Of a stretch of DNA of 64,000 bases, positions 6,667 through 14,876 are shown in pieces. Source of the DNA: Streptomyces sp. TRM68416 (GTDB lineage Bacteria; Actinomycetota; Actinomycetes; Streptomycetales; Streptomycetaceae); assembly GCF_014596915.1 (NCBI RefSeq), contig NZ_JACVWU010000015.1, positions 1 through 64,000 on the forward strand, in the 5' to 3' direction. The position numbers were made by a program, and so were the translations under genes. The notes under the pieces were generated by a model, which was not told where the DNA came from, ran no database searches, and saw only the letters and a program-made list of their open reading frames with translations. Every line of letters begins with the position of its first letter. Position 1 is the stretch's first letter.

Positions 6667-8759
6667 TGGACCGCAAGCAGGAGCAGCGCGAGACCTTTCG
6701 GGCCGACGACCCGGCCGGCGGGCCGCTCACCACCGACCAGGGCGTCGAGGTCGACCACACCGACGACGCGCTGGCCGCCGGTGAACGCGGGCCGACCCTG
6801 ATGGAGGACTTCCACTTCCGGGAGAAGCTGACCCACTTCGACCACGAGCGGATCCCGGAGCGGGTGGTGCACGCGCGCGGCGCGGGCGCCTACGGGTACT
6901 TCGAACCGTACGAGTCCTGTGCCGAGTTCACCCGGGCCGCCTTCCTCCAGGACCCGGCGGTGCGCACCCCGGTGTTCGTGCGGTTCTCCACCGTGCAGGG
7001 GCCCAAGGGCTCGGCGGACACCGTGCGGGACGTGCGCGGGTTCGCCACCAAGTTCTATACGTCGGAGGGCAATTACGACCTGGTCGGGAACAACTTCCCG
7101 GTGTTCTTCATCCAGGACGGCATCAAGTTCCCGGACTTCGTGCACGCGGTGAAGCCCGAGCCGCACAACGACATCCCGACCGGGGCGTCCGCGCACGACA
7201 GCCTGTGGGACTTCGTGTCGCTCCAGCCGGAGACCCTGCACACGATCATGTGGCTGATGTCGGACCGGGCGATCCCGCGCAGCTACCGCATGATGCAGGG
7301 CTTCGGGGTGCACACCTTCCGGTTCGTCAACGCCGAGGGGCGCGGCACGTTCGTGAAGTTCCACTGGAAGCCGCGGCTCGGTGTGCACTCGCTGGTGTGG
7401 GACGAGGCACAGGAGTGCCAGGGCCGCGATCCGGACTTCAACCGGCGGGACCTGTGGGACGCGATCGAGGCGGGCGAGTACCCGGAGTGGGAGCTGGGCG
7501 TCCAACTGGTGCCGGAGGAGGACGAGTTCGCCTTCGACTTCGACCTGCTGGACGCCACGAAGATCATCCCGGAGGAGCAGGTGCCGGTCCGGCCGATCGG
7601 CCGTATGGTGCTGGACCGCAACCCGGAGAACTTCTTCGCCGAGACCGAGCAGGTGGCGTTCCACACGGCGAACGTGGTGCCGGGCATCGACTTCACCAAC
7701 GATCCGCTGCTCCAGGCCCGCAACTTCTCCTATCTGGACACCCAGTTGATCCGGCTGGGCGGGCCGAACTTCGCCCAGCTGCCGGTGAACCGCCCGGTGG
7801 CGCCGGTGCGCACCAACCAGCGCGACGGCTACGGCCAGAGCGCCATCCACCGGGGCACGAACTACTTCCCGAACTCCCTCGGCGGCGGCTGCCCCGCACA
7901 CGCGGGCGCCGACGGCCACGCCTACACGCATTACGCGGAGCGGGTGGACGGGGCGAAGATCCGGCGGCGCAGCCCGAGCTTCCAGGACCACTACAGCCAG
8001 CCGGCGCTGTTCTGGCACAGCATGAGCGACTGGGAGCGTCAGCACATCGTGGAGGCGTTCCGGTTCGAGCTCGGCAAGGTCGGCGCGATGAGCGTACGCG
8101 CCCGGACGGTGGAGCAACTGGCCAAGGTCAATGGAGAGTTGGCCGCGCAGGTGGCCCGTGGGATCGGGGTGCCGGAGCCGGCCGCAGCCGAGGAGGGCAC
8201 GAACAAGGTCCTCTCCCCCGCGCTGAGCCTGGAGTCGCTGCGCGGCGACGGCTCGGTGCGCACCCGGCAGATCGCGGTGCTCGTCACCGACGGCGTGGAC
8301 GCCGAGCAGGTGGCCTCGGTGCGCGAGGAGCTGGCCGGCCGGGGCGCGGTCGTGGAGGCGCTGGCGCCGACCGACGGGACGGTTGCGGGCACCGACGGCG
8401 AGCGGTACGCCGTGGACCGGGCGCTGCCGACCGTGGCCTCGGTGCTGTACGACGCGGTGCTGCTGCCCGGCGGGGCGACGGGCACCCCGCCGACGGCCGC
8501 CGATCCGGACGCGATGCGCTTCGTGCGGGACGCCTACCGGCACGGCAAGCCGGTGGGTGCGCTCGGCTCCGGTGTGGGTGTCCTGTCGGCGCTGGAGCCG
8601 GAGGGCCTGCGGGTGTCCACGGAGTTCCGGCGGGTGGTCACCGACCAGGGCGTGGTGACGGACACCTCGCCGGGGGCGGCGAGCGAGGAGTTCCTGCGGG
8701 AGTTCGTGGCGGCGGTGGCCGCCCACCGTCACTGGGGACGGCCGCCGATGCGCGCCTGA
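6666..8759 (+). CDS. katE: Large-subunit catalase (HPII/KatE type)
   Basis: A 697-residue heme catalase that dismutates hydrogen peroxide. The distal His69 is in VVHARGAGAYGYF, the catalytic Asn is in LVGNNFPVFFIQDGIKFPD, and the proximal heme-ligand Tyr is near residue 356 in RNFSYLDTQL. The length and extra C-terminal domain (about residues 532-690) identify the large-subunit clade. That domain has the PfpI/DJ-1 fold pattern (RQIAVLVTDGVDAEQV), but the nucleophile position reads GALGSGVG, with no Cys. It is the last gene of the stress operon and is followed by a stem-loop at 8763-8779. Sigma-B control is likely from the upstream promoters. Confidence 0.95.
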   Translation: MDRKQEQRETFRADDPAGGPLTTDQGVEVDHTDDALAAGERGPTLMEDFHFREKLTHFDHERIPERVVHARGAGAYGYFEPYESCAEFTRAAFLQDPAVRTPVFVRFSTVQGPKGSADTVRDVRGFATKFYTSEGNYDLVGNNFPVFFIQDGIKFPDFVHAVKPEPHNDIPTGASAHDSLWDFVSLQPETLHTIMWLMSDRAIPRSYRMMQGFGVHTFRFVNAEGRGTFVKFHWKPRLGVHSLVWDEAQECQGRDPDFNRRDLWDAIEAGEYPEWELGVQLVPEEDEFAFDFDLLDATKIIPEEQVPVRPIGRMVLDRNPENFFAETEQVAFHTANVVPGIDFTNDPLLQARNFSYLDTQLIRLGGPNFAQLPVNRPVAPVRTNQRDGYGQSAIHRGTNYFPNSLGGGCPAHAGADGHAYTHYAERVDGAKIRRRSPSFQDHYSQPALFWHSMSDWERQHIVEAFRFELGKVGAMSVRARTVEQLAKVNGELAAQVARGIGVPEPAAAEEGTNKVLSPALSLESLRGDGSVRTRQIAVLVTDGVDAEQVASVREELAGRGAVVEALAPTDGTVAGTDGERYAVDRALPTVASVLYDAVLLPGGATGTPPTAADPDAMRFVRDAYRHGKPVGALGSGVGVLSALEPEGLRVSTEFRRVVTDQGVVTDTSPGAASEEFLREFVAAVAAHRHWGRPPMRA

Positions 8760-8762
8760 GCG

Positions 8763-8779
8763 CCGGCCCGAAGGGCCGG
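8763..8779 (+). terminator. Stem-loop between the convergent catalase and DUF6158 genes
   Basis: CCGGCCC, the loop GAA, then GGGCCGG form a perfect 7-bp stem four bases after the catalase stop. There is no U-run, as is usual in Streptomyces. It could serve transcription from both sides, because the DUF6158 gene ends at 8815 from the other direction. Confidence 0.55.
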
Positions 8780-8814
8780 ACCGCGGGTCCTGGGGATCCC
8801 GGGGATGCCGGGGA

Positions 8815-9093
8815 TCAACTGCGGGGAGTCGCCGACTCCCCGCTGCCGCGTTCCCGGGCGCCTTCGCGGGTACGGCCCGCGGCCACCGGGCGCCGCGGGT
8901 GGCGGCGCAGGTACTCGCCCTCCAACTGGGCCATGCGTTCGTTGTGCGCGCGCAGCGCGTCGTTCGAGCCGTGCAGGAGGGTGTCGTGCCGCGTGCGGTG
9001 GATCGCCTCCAGCTCCTTCATGAGCTGCTGGTCGTCCAGCCGGTCGGGGTCGACTCCGGTCATGGTGGTGCCCCGCTCGTCGTGTTCGTTCAT
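8815..9093 (-). CDS. DUF6158 family small protein
   Basis: A 92-residue hydrophilic protein. The core DDQQLMKELEAIHRTRHDTLL plus RMAQLEGEYLRRHP is predicted all-helical, and this pattern is that of the small actinobacterial DUF6158 group. Function unknown. The start is uncertain: the ATG at 9093 is only nine bases from a sigma-B-like GGGTAC on its strand, so the message might be leaderless or, more likely, begin at the internal ATG at 9063 (MTGVDPDRLDD), giving 82 residues. It converges on the catalase gene and is divergent from the Rv2629-like gene. Confidence 0.72.
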   Translation of the reverse strand: MNEHDERGTTMTGVDPDRLDDQQLMKELEAIHRTRHDTLLHGSNDALRAHNERMAQLEGEYLRRHPRRPVAAGRTREGARERGSGESATPRS

Positions 9094-9126
9094 GCGGTCC
9101 GGGTACCCGCCCTGTGAGCACTACCC
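9082..9126. promoter_or_regulatory. Back-to-back sigma-B-like promoters sharing one GGGTACCC
   Basis: On the plus strand, GTGT (9082-9085), 15 bases and GGGTAC (9101-9106) point to the Rv2629-like gene. On the minus strand, GGGT (9123-9126), 14 bases and GGGTAC (9103-9108) point to the DUF6158 gene. The two -10 elements overlap in the palindrome GGGTACCC, so polymerase could bind in only one direction at a time. Confidence 0.55.
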
Positions 9127-9150
9127 CCGAGCGACACCCGGGAGGGAACC

Positions 9151-10254
9151 ATGGATCTCGCCTTTCTTCACCCACTCTACGAACATCCTGGGCCCTGGGC
9201 CTCCGTCTACGTCGACACCTCCCGGCACACGGAGGGCACCCCGCACGAACGGCACCTCACGGCGCAGGCCCTCGCCCGGGAGCTGGCCGGGCAGGGTTGC
9301 GACGAGGCGACCTGCGGAGCTGTGCGGAGCGCCCTGGAGGAGCTGGCGCATTCCTCCGAGCCGAACGGGCGGGCGCTGTTCGCGCGTGCCGGTGAGGTGG
9401 TCCTGGATCCGTCCCTCGCGCGGGCCCCGCTGCGCGACAGCGCCTTGTGGGCGCCGCTGCCGCACACCGCTCCGCTGCTGGAGCTGGCGGGCGAGGACCC
9501 GGTGTGCGTGGTGGCCTACATCGACCGCCGCGGCGCCGACTTCGAGCTGCGCACGGCGCTGGGGCGGCGGGACGCCGGGACGGTGAGCGGCCGGCAGCAT
9601 CCGATCCACCGGACGAGCACGGTCGACTGGTCCGAGCGGCGCTTCCAGCTGAAGGTGGAGAACACCTGGGAGCACAACGCGACCGAGGTCGCCGACGCGC
9701 TCGCCGTGTGCCAGGAGGAGACCGGGGCCGACCTGCTGATTCTCGTCGGGGACGACCGGGAGCGGCGGGCCGTGCACGATCGGTTGCCGCGGCGGCTGCA
9801 CGAGCGGGCGGTCGAGGCGCCGCACGGCAGCGGCAGCAGGCTGCTGGACGAGGACGTCGAGCAGGCGCGCGCCGAGCACGTACGGCGGCGGGCGGAGCGG
9901 GAGCTGGAACGGTTCCTCGCGGCCCGTGAGCCGGGCGAGGACGGGCGCGCGGGGGCGGTGGAGGGCGTACCGGCCCTCGTCGAGGCCGCGCGCGAGCACC
10001 GGATCGACGAGCTGCTGATCCGTCCGGACGGGCCGGACGCGCATCGTGAGGTCTGGATCGGCGAGGATCCGGACCAGTTGGCCGTCCGCCGCACCGACCT
10101 GAAGATCCTCGGGGAACAGAACTCCTGGCCGGCCCGTGCCGACGACGCGCTGATCCGCTCGGCGGTGGCGACGGGAGCGGTGGCGCTGTCCGTGACACCG
10201 GCGACGGACGACTCCCCGTCGGGCGGCCTGGGCGCCCTCCTGCGCTGGGCGTAG
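9151..10254 (+). CDS. Rv2629/Vms1-like (baeRF family) protein
   Basis: A 367-residue protein matching the bacterial group related to the eRF1/Vms1 release-factor fold, typified by mycobacterial Rv2629, a dormancy-regulon gene. Typical features are the start FLHPLYEHPGPWASVYVDTS, the central WSERRFQLKVENTWEHNATEV, and a final part (ELLIRPDGPDAHREVWIG) built like the third eRF1 domain. Family members are proposed to act on stalled translation or in stress survival, and activity here is inference. ATG 9151 follows GGGAGGGAACC. A sigma-B-like promoter lies 45 bases upstream. Confidence 0.8.
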   Translation: MDLAFLHPLYEHPGPWASVYVDTSRHTEGTPHERHLTAQALARELAGQGCDEATCGAVRSALEELAHSSEPNGRALFARAGEVVLDPSLARAPLRDSALWAPLPHTAPLLELAGEDPVCVVAYIDRRGADFELRTALGRRDAGTVSGRQHPIHRTSTVDWSERRFQLKVENTWEHNATEVADALAVCQEETGADLLILVGDDRERRAVHDRLPRRLHERAVEAPHGSGSRLLDEDVEQARAEHVRRRAERELERFLAAREPGEDGRAGAVEGVPALVEAAREHRIDELLIRPDGPDAHREVWIGEDPDQLAVRRTDLKILGEQNSWPARADDALIRSAVATGAVALSVTPATDDSPSGGLGALLRWA

Positions 10255-10262
10255 GGCTCATT

Positions 10263-10468
10263 CCGCCCCCGCCGCCCCTACCCGTCCCGTCCTCCAGGGG
10301 CTGCTGCCCCTTCGACCCCGCCCGGGCCTTTGCCCACCCACCACCCGTTTCCAGTGGGCTGAAAGGTGGACCTCTCGACCGACCGAGTCGGGTGGCGGGT
10401 GGGCGAAGGCCCGGGGGTCTGGGGGGCGGAGCCCCCAGGGACGGGACGGGTAGGGGCGGCGGGGGCGG
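10263..10468. terminator. Long nested inverted repeat between convergent genes
   Basis: A 30-bp arm at 10263-10292 is perfectly complementary to 10439-10468. Inside it, 10323-10347 pairs with 10389-10413 with two mismatches, and the small palindrome GGGGGCGGAGCCCCC common in Streptomyces spacers lies at 10422-10436. The element fills the gap between the Rv2629-like and ABC-F genes, so it probably ends both transcripts. No coding sequence is visible in this 218-base gap. Confidence 0.75.
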
Positions 10469-10472
10469 GAGA

Positions 10473-12092
10473 CTATCGCGCTCGCTCCACCCGCCGCTCG
10501 TCCCACACGGGTTCCGCGCTCTCCCGGACGCGCCCGTCGCTGCCGAAGACCAGGTACCGGTCGAAGGAGCGCGCGAACCAGCGATCGTGGGTAACCGCCA
10601 GCACCGTCCCGTCGAAGGCCTCCAGCCCCTCCTGGAGAGCCTCGGCGGACTCCAGGTCCAGGTTGTCCGTCGGCTCGTCCAGAAGCAGCGCGGTAACCCC
10701 CTCCAGCTCCAGCAGCAGGATCTGGAACCGGGCCTGCTGCCCCCCGGAGAGACGGTCGAAGGCCTGCTCGGCCTGCCCCGTCAGCTCGTAGCGCCGCAGC
10801 CGCGACATCGCCGCCCCCCGGTCCTGGGCGTGCTCCTGCCACAGGATGTCCAACAGCGTCCGCCCGACCAGCTCGGGATGCGCGTGCGTCTGCGCGAAGT
10901 GCCCGGGCACCACCCGTGCCCCCAGCTTCCACGCCCCCGTGTGCGCCACGTCCTCCCCGGCCAGCAGCCGCAGGAAGTGCGACTTGCCGGAGCCGTTGGA
11001 GCCGAGCACGGCGACCCGCTCGCCGTAGAAGACCTCCAGGGAGAACGGCTTCATCAGACCGGTCAGCTCAAGGTCCTCGCAGGTGATGGCACGGACACCG
11101 GTGCGCCCGCCCTTCAGCCGCATCCGGATGTCCTGCTCGCGCGGCGGCTCCGGCGGCGGCCCGGCCTCCTCGAACTTGCGCAGCCGCGTCTGGGCGGCGG
11201 CATACCGGGAGGCCATGTCGTGGCTGACGGCCGCGGCCTGACGAAGCGTCAGCACCAGCTTCTTCAGCTGCGCGTGCTTCTCGTCCCAGCGCTTGCGCAA
11301 CTCCTCGAAGCGGGCGAACCGCTGCTGCCGCGCCTCGTGGTACGTGGCGAAGCCACCGCCGTGCACCCAGGCGTCCGCACCGGTCGGCGACGGCTCCACG
11401 GAGACGATCTTCTCGGCCGCGCGGGCGAGGAGTTCCCGGTCGTGGGAGACGAAGAGGACGGTCTTGCGGGTCTCCTTCAGCTGCTCCTCCAGCCACCGCT
11501 TGCCGGGCACGTCGAGGTAGTTGTCCGGCTCGTCCAGCAGCAGCACCTCGTCGGTGCCGCGCAGCAGCGCCTCCAGCACCAGCCGCTTCTGCTCACCCCC
11601 GGAGAGCGTGCGCACCTGCCGCCACTGCGCCTTCTCGTACGGCACGCCGAGCGCGGCCGTGGTGCACATGTCCCACAGCGTCTCCGCCTCGTACCCGCGC
11701 ACCTCGGCCCAGTCGGCGAGCGCCTGCGCGTACGCGAGCTGCGCGGCCTCGTCGTCGACGGTCATGATGGCGTGCTCCGCCTTGTCCACGGCCCGCGCGG
11801 CCTCGCGGATCCGGGGCGGCGCGACGGACACGAGCAGGTCGCGTACGGTCGTCTCGTCCCGTACGGAGCCCACGAACTGGCGCATCACGCCCAGGCCGCC
11901 GCTGACGGTGACGGACCCGCCGTGCGGTTTCAGCTCGCCCGAGATCAGCCGCAGCAGGGTCGTCTTGCCCGCCCCGTTGGGCCCGACCAGGGCCACGACG
12001 GCCCCTTCGCCGACCCGGAAGGACACGTCGCCGAGCAACGCCCTCCCGTCGGGGAGGTAGTACTCGAGGTGCGCGGCTTCCAGATGTCCCAT
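10473..12092 (-). CDS. ABC-F family ATPase (no membrane domain)
   Basis: A 539-residue protein with two fused ATP-binding cassettes and no membrane segments. Cassette 1 has Walker A GPNGAGKTT (37-45), signature LSGGEQKR and Walker B VLLLDEP. Cassette 2 has Walker A GSNGSGKSH near 362, LSGGQQAR and LLLDEPTDNLDL. The linker (about 245-325) is the charged P-site tRNA-interaction type region. ABC-F proteins act on ribosomes, either as translation factors or in resistance to ribosome-binding antibiotics, and the subgroup cannot be set here. ATG 12092 matches the domain start. The open frame runs further upstream through repeat DNA that is unlikely to be protein. Confidence 0.9.
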   Translation of the reverse strand: MGHLEAAHLEYYLPDGRALLGDVSFRVGEGAVVALVGPNGAGKTTLLRLISGELKPHGGSVTVSGGLGVMRQFVGSVRDETTVRDLLVSVAPPRIREAARAVDKAEHAIMTVDDEAAQLAYAQALADWAEVRGYEAETLWDMCTTAALGVPYEKAQWRQVRTLSGGEQKRLVLEALLRGTDEVLLLDEPDNYLDVPGKRWLEEQLKETRKTVLFVSHDRELLARAAEKIVSVEPSPTGADAWVHGGGFATYHEARQQRFARFEELRKRWDEKHAQLKKLVLTLRQAAAVSHDMASRYAAAQTRLRKFEEAGPPPEPPREQDIRMRLKGGRTGVRAITCEDLELTGLMKPFSLEVFYGERVAVLGSNGSGKSHFLRLLAGEDVAHTGAWKLGARVVPGHFAQTHAHPELVGRTLLDILWQEHAQDRGAAMSRLRRYELTGQAEQAFDRLSGGQQARFQILLLELEGVTALLLDEPTDNLDLESAEALQEGLEAFDGTVLAVTHDRWFARSFDRYLVFGSDGRVRESAEPVWDERRVERAR

Positions 12093-12124
12093 GGTGAGGA
12101 ATTGTGCGGCCCGCCCCACAACCC

Positions 12125-12537
12125 CGGCAAACGGATATCCGACGGCTCCGCCGTCCCGGCGCCCGCCCACCCGACAAACCGACATCCGACCGCCCCGCCA
12201 CCCCGACGACCGACCGCCCCGCCACCGCGACGACCGGCAGACCGGCAGACCGGCAGACCGACCCACCAGACCGCCGACCAGCCGGCCCGGCAGGCCGGCA
12301 TCCGGCCACCCCGGCAGCCCGAGCACCGGCCGCCCCAGCAAACCGACACCCAGCCAACCCCGGGCAGACGGATGTCCGACGGCCCCGCCACGACGACCGC
12401 CCACCCGACAAACCGACATCCGACCACCCCGCCACCCCGACGACCGGCCGACCGACCCACCAGACCGCCGACCAGCCGGCCCGGCAGGCCGGCATCCGGC
12501 CACCCCGGCAGCCCGAGCACCGGCCGCCCCAGGAGGC
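12125..12537. repeat. Duplicated GC-rich repeat block in a 482-base spacer
   Basis: An 83-bp segment at 12256-12338 recurs exactly at 12450-12532. The DNA before each copy is also related: about 12161-12213 resembles 12397-12447, including the shared core CCCGACAAACCGACATCCGAC. Within the first copy CCGGCAGA is repeated three times in tandem. The block fills the space between the phosphatase and ABC-F genes, both on the minus strand. It is free of stops in several frames because of composition, not because it is coding. Confidence 0.75.
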
Positions 12538-12574
12538 CGATGCCTCGGCTGCCCGTCGTCGTGGCGATGTGCCG

Positions 12575-13231
12575 CTACCCGCGGTCGTCCAGCGGCCGTC
12601 CCGTCGGGCCGCTCTCGCCCGCCGGGGCCACGCTCGCGCCCGCCCAGGTGAGCGCCTTCCAGCCGTCGGTCGGTGTGCCCTCCAGGACCACCACCCCCGT
12701 GTTGGCCAACCGGTGGCCGGCGGCGAAGGGGACGTCGACGTTGTGGGCGCGGGCCGCCGCCCACATGCGGATGACGGCGCCGTGGCTGACCATCACCACG
12801 GTGCGGGCGCCGCTCGCGGCCGCCTCGGCGACGACGGCGTCGTACCGGGCGAGGACCTCGGCGCCGGTCTCGCCGCCGGGCATGCGCAGCGCGGTGTCGC
12901 CGGTCGACCAGGCGAACGCGGTCCGCATGTAGAGCGCGCCGTGCTCACCGTCGCCGGGCAGCAGTTCCAGGTCCCCGGCGGCGATCTCCCGGATGCCGTC
13001 GCGGACGAGCACGTCGAGTCCGCGCGCGGCGGCCAGCGGGGCGGCGGTGAGCTGGGTGCGCCGTAGCGTCGAGGCGTACAGGGCCTCGACGTCCTCGTCG
13101 GCGAGCACCTCGGGCAGCGCGGCCGCCTGCCGCTCGCCGAGCTCGGTCAGACCCGGCCCCGGGACGGCGGTGTCCAGTAGGGAGTCGACGTTCGTCGGGG
13201 TCTGGCCGTGGCGGACGAGGATCAGACGCAT
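12575..13231 (-). CDS. Histidine phosphatase (phosphoglycerate mutase-like)
   Basis: A 218-residue member of the histidine phosphatase superfamily. The N-terminal RHGQT (residues 7-11) carries the phospho-accepting His8, SLLDTAVPGPGLTELGERQA is the next family motif, and the second catalytic His is in VMVSHGAVIRMW near residue 158. These enzymes hydrolyse phosphate esters, and the substrate is not predictable. It starts 60 bases from the divergent PAP2-kinase fusion. A possible sigma-B-like promoter on its strand lies at 13278-13303. Confidence 0.9.
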   Translation of the reverse strand: MRLILVRHGQTPTNVDSLLDTAVPGPGLTELGERQAAALPEVLADEDVEALYASTLRRTQLTAAPLAAARGLDVLVRDGIREIAAGDLELLPGDGEHGALYMRTAFAWSTGDTALRMPGGETGAEVLARYDAVVAEAAASGARTVVMVSHGAVIRMWAAARAHNVDVPFAAGHRLANTGVVVLEGTPTDGWKALTWAGASVAPAGESGPTGRPLDDRG

Positions 13232-13277
13232 ACGGGGGCCTCCGGGCTCGCGCCGGTCGAGGAACGGCCGCTTCAGG

Positions 13278-13303
13278 GTACCCGTGACCGTATGAGCCCA
13301 GAC
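13278..13303 (-). promoter_or_regulatory. Possible sigma-B-like promoter for the histidine phosphatase
   Basis: Read on the minus strand: GTCT (13303-13300), 16 bases and GGGTAC (13283-13278), about 47 bases before the phosphatase ATG. It overlaps the first codons of the divergent PAP2 gene, so it is less certain than the other copies. Confidence 0.35.
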
Positions 13304-14785
13304 GTCGATCTCACCGTGCCCAAACCCGGCCACCATGTGCTCCGCGATCACCTGCTGGCCCTCGACTGCAAGCTGTTCGAGTTCACCGCCGCACGACACT
13401 GGCCCGGCGCCGAGCGCACACTGCCCCGGCTGAGCCACAGCGCCAACCACGGTCTGCTGTGGTTCGCGACGGGCGCCGTCATGGCGGCGAGCAGGACGCC
13501 CCGGGCCCGGCGGGCCGCCGCGCGCGGGCTGGCCTCGCTGAGCCTGGCCTCGCTGACGATCAACACCCTCGGCAAGCGGTCGGTGCGCCGGCCGCGGCCG
13601 CTGCTGGACCCGGTTCCGCTGGTGCGGCAGCTGAAGCGGCAGCCGATCACCACCTCGTTCCCGTCCGGCCACTCCGCGTCGGCGGCCGCGTTCGCGACCG
13701 GGGTGGCCCTGGAGTCGCCCGCCTGGGGGGCCGTCGTCGCCCCGGTCGCCTGCCTGGTGGCGCTGTCCCGGGTCTATACCGGCGCCCACTACCCGAGCGA
13801 CGTGCTGGCGGGCGCGGCCCTCGGCGTGGGCGCCGCGTACGCGGTGCGGGGCATGGTGCCGACCCGTGCGCAGCTCACGCCGCCGGCCCGGCCGCGCGCC
13901 GAGGTCCCTGCGCTGCCGGAGGGCGAGGGCCTGGTGATGGTGGCGAACACCGGGTCGGCCACCTCCGACCGGGTGCGCACCCTGCTGGACGTGCTGCCGC
14001 TGGCCGAGGTCGTCGAGTGCGAGCCCGAGCAGGTACGGACCGAGCTGGAGAAGGCGGCGGCCCACGCCCGGGTCCTCGGCGTGTGCGGCGGCGACGGCAC
14101 GGTGAACGCCGCGGCGGAGGTCGCCCTGCGGCACGGGCTGCCGCTGGCGGTGCTGCCCGGCGGCACCCTCAACCACTTCGCCTACGACCTGGGCGTGGAG
14201 GACGTGCGCGACCTGACCCGGGCTCTCGTGCGCGGCCACGCGGTACGGGTGGACGCGGGCCGTTTCCGCTGCGCCGAGCGGCAGGGCGTGTTCCTCAACA
14301 CGTGCAGCCTGGGCGTGTATCCGGAGCTGGTGCGCGAGCGGGACCGCTGGTCGCACCGGATCGGCAGCTGGCCGGCCGGAGTGCTGGCGGCGCTGCGCGT
14401 GCTGCGCGCCGACGGGCATCCGCTGGAGGCCCGACTCGGCAGCGACGCACGGCCGTTGTGGCTGCTGTTCGCCGGCAACGGCACCTACCACCGGATGGGC
14501 CTGGACCCCGGCCGCCGCGTCGACCTCGCGGACGGCGTGCTCGACGTACGGGTGGTGCACGGCGGACGCAGGCCCGCGACGCGGCTGCTCGCCGCGGCCC
14601 TCGCGGGCCCGCTGACCCGCTCCCCCGCCCACGCGGCGGTCCAGGTGAGCCGGCTGCGGCTGACCGGCGTCGCACCGGGCACCCTCCTCGCCTACGACGG
14701 CGAAGTCACCGAGGTGCGGGGCGAGGTGACGCTGGAGAAGCTGCCGGAGGCGCTGACGGTGTACCGGCCGCTACCCGATGACTGA
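13292..14785 (+). CDS. PAP2 phosphatase-diacylglycerol/sphingosine kinase fusion
   Basis: A 497-residue two-enzyme protein. The N-terminal PAP2 domain (about 50-195) shows the three acid phosphatase motifs: KRSVRRPRP, PSGHS (near 124) and SRVYTGAHYPSD, with hydrophobic helices between them. The C-terminal lipid kinase catalytic domain (about 215-497) has GGDGTVNAAAE near 266 and LPGGTLNHFA. The pair could remove phosphate from one lipid and phosphorylate another, that is, remodel phosphatidic acid or undecaprenyl phosphate pools at the membrane. Such fusions occur in several actinobacteria. ATG 13292 gives a PAP2 start without the extra upstream codons. Confidence 0.88.
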   Translation: MSPDVDLTVPKPGHHVLRDHLLALDCKLFEFTAARHWPGAERTLPRLSHSANHGLLWFATGAVMAASRTPRARRAAARGLASLSLASLTINTLGKRSVRRPRPLLDPVPLVRQLKRQPITTSFPSGHSASAAAFATGVALESPAWGAVVAPVACLVALSRVYTGAHYPSDVLAGAALGVGAAYAVRGMVPTRAQLTPPARPRAEVPALPEGEGLVMVANTGSATSDRVRTLLDVLPLAEVVECEPEQVRTELEKAAAHARVLGVCGGDGTVNAAAEVALRHGLPLAVLPGGTLNHFAYDLGVEDVRDLTRALVRGHAVRVDAGRFRCAERQGVFLNTCSLGVYPELVRERDRWSHRIGSWPAGVLAALRVLRADGHPLEARLGSDARPLWLLFAGNGTYHRMGLDPGRRVDLADGVLDVRVVHGGRRPATRLLAAALAGPLTRSPAHAAVQVSRLRLTGVAPGTLLAYDGEVTEVRGEVTLEKLPEALTVYRPLPDD

Positions 14786-14876
14786 CAGGTCGTCAGTCCA
14801 TTATTCAAAACCAGCATCTCATCATTCGACATTCGAGCGTACGGTGTCACCACGACGACGAGACGAGGGGTACGCG

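Noticed and set aside
12104..13066. Open frame through the repeat block and phosphatase region, plus strand
   Set aside because: Low-complexity Arg/Pro translation made by the repeats, antisense to the phosphatase.
14850..14876. GGGTAC just before the methyltransferase as a sigma-B promoter
   Set aside because: No GNNT at 14-16 bases upstream, and it lies within the ribosome-binding stretch.
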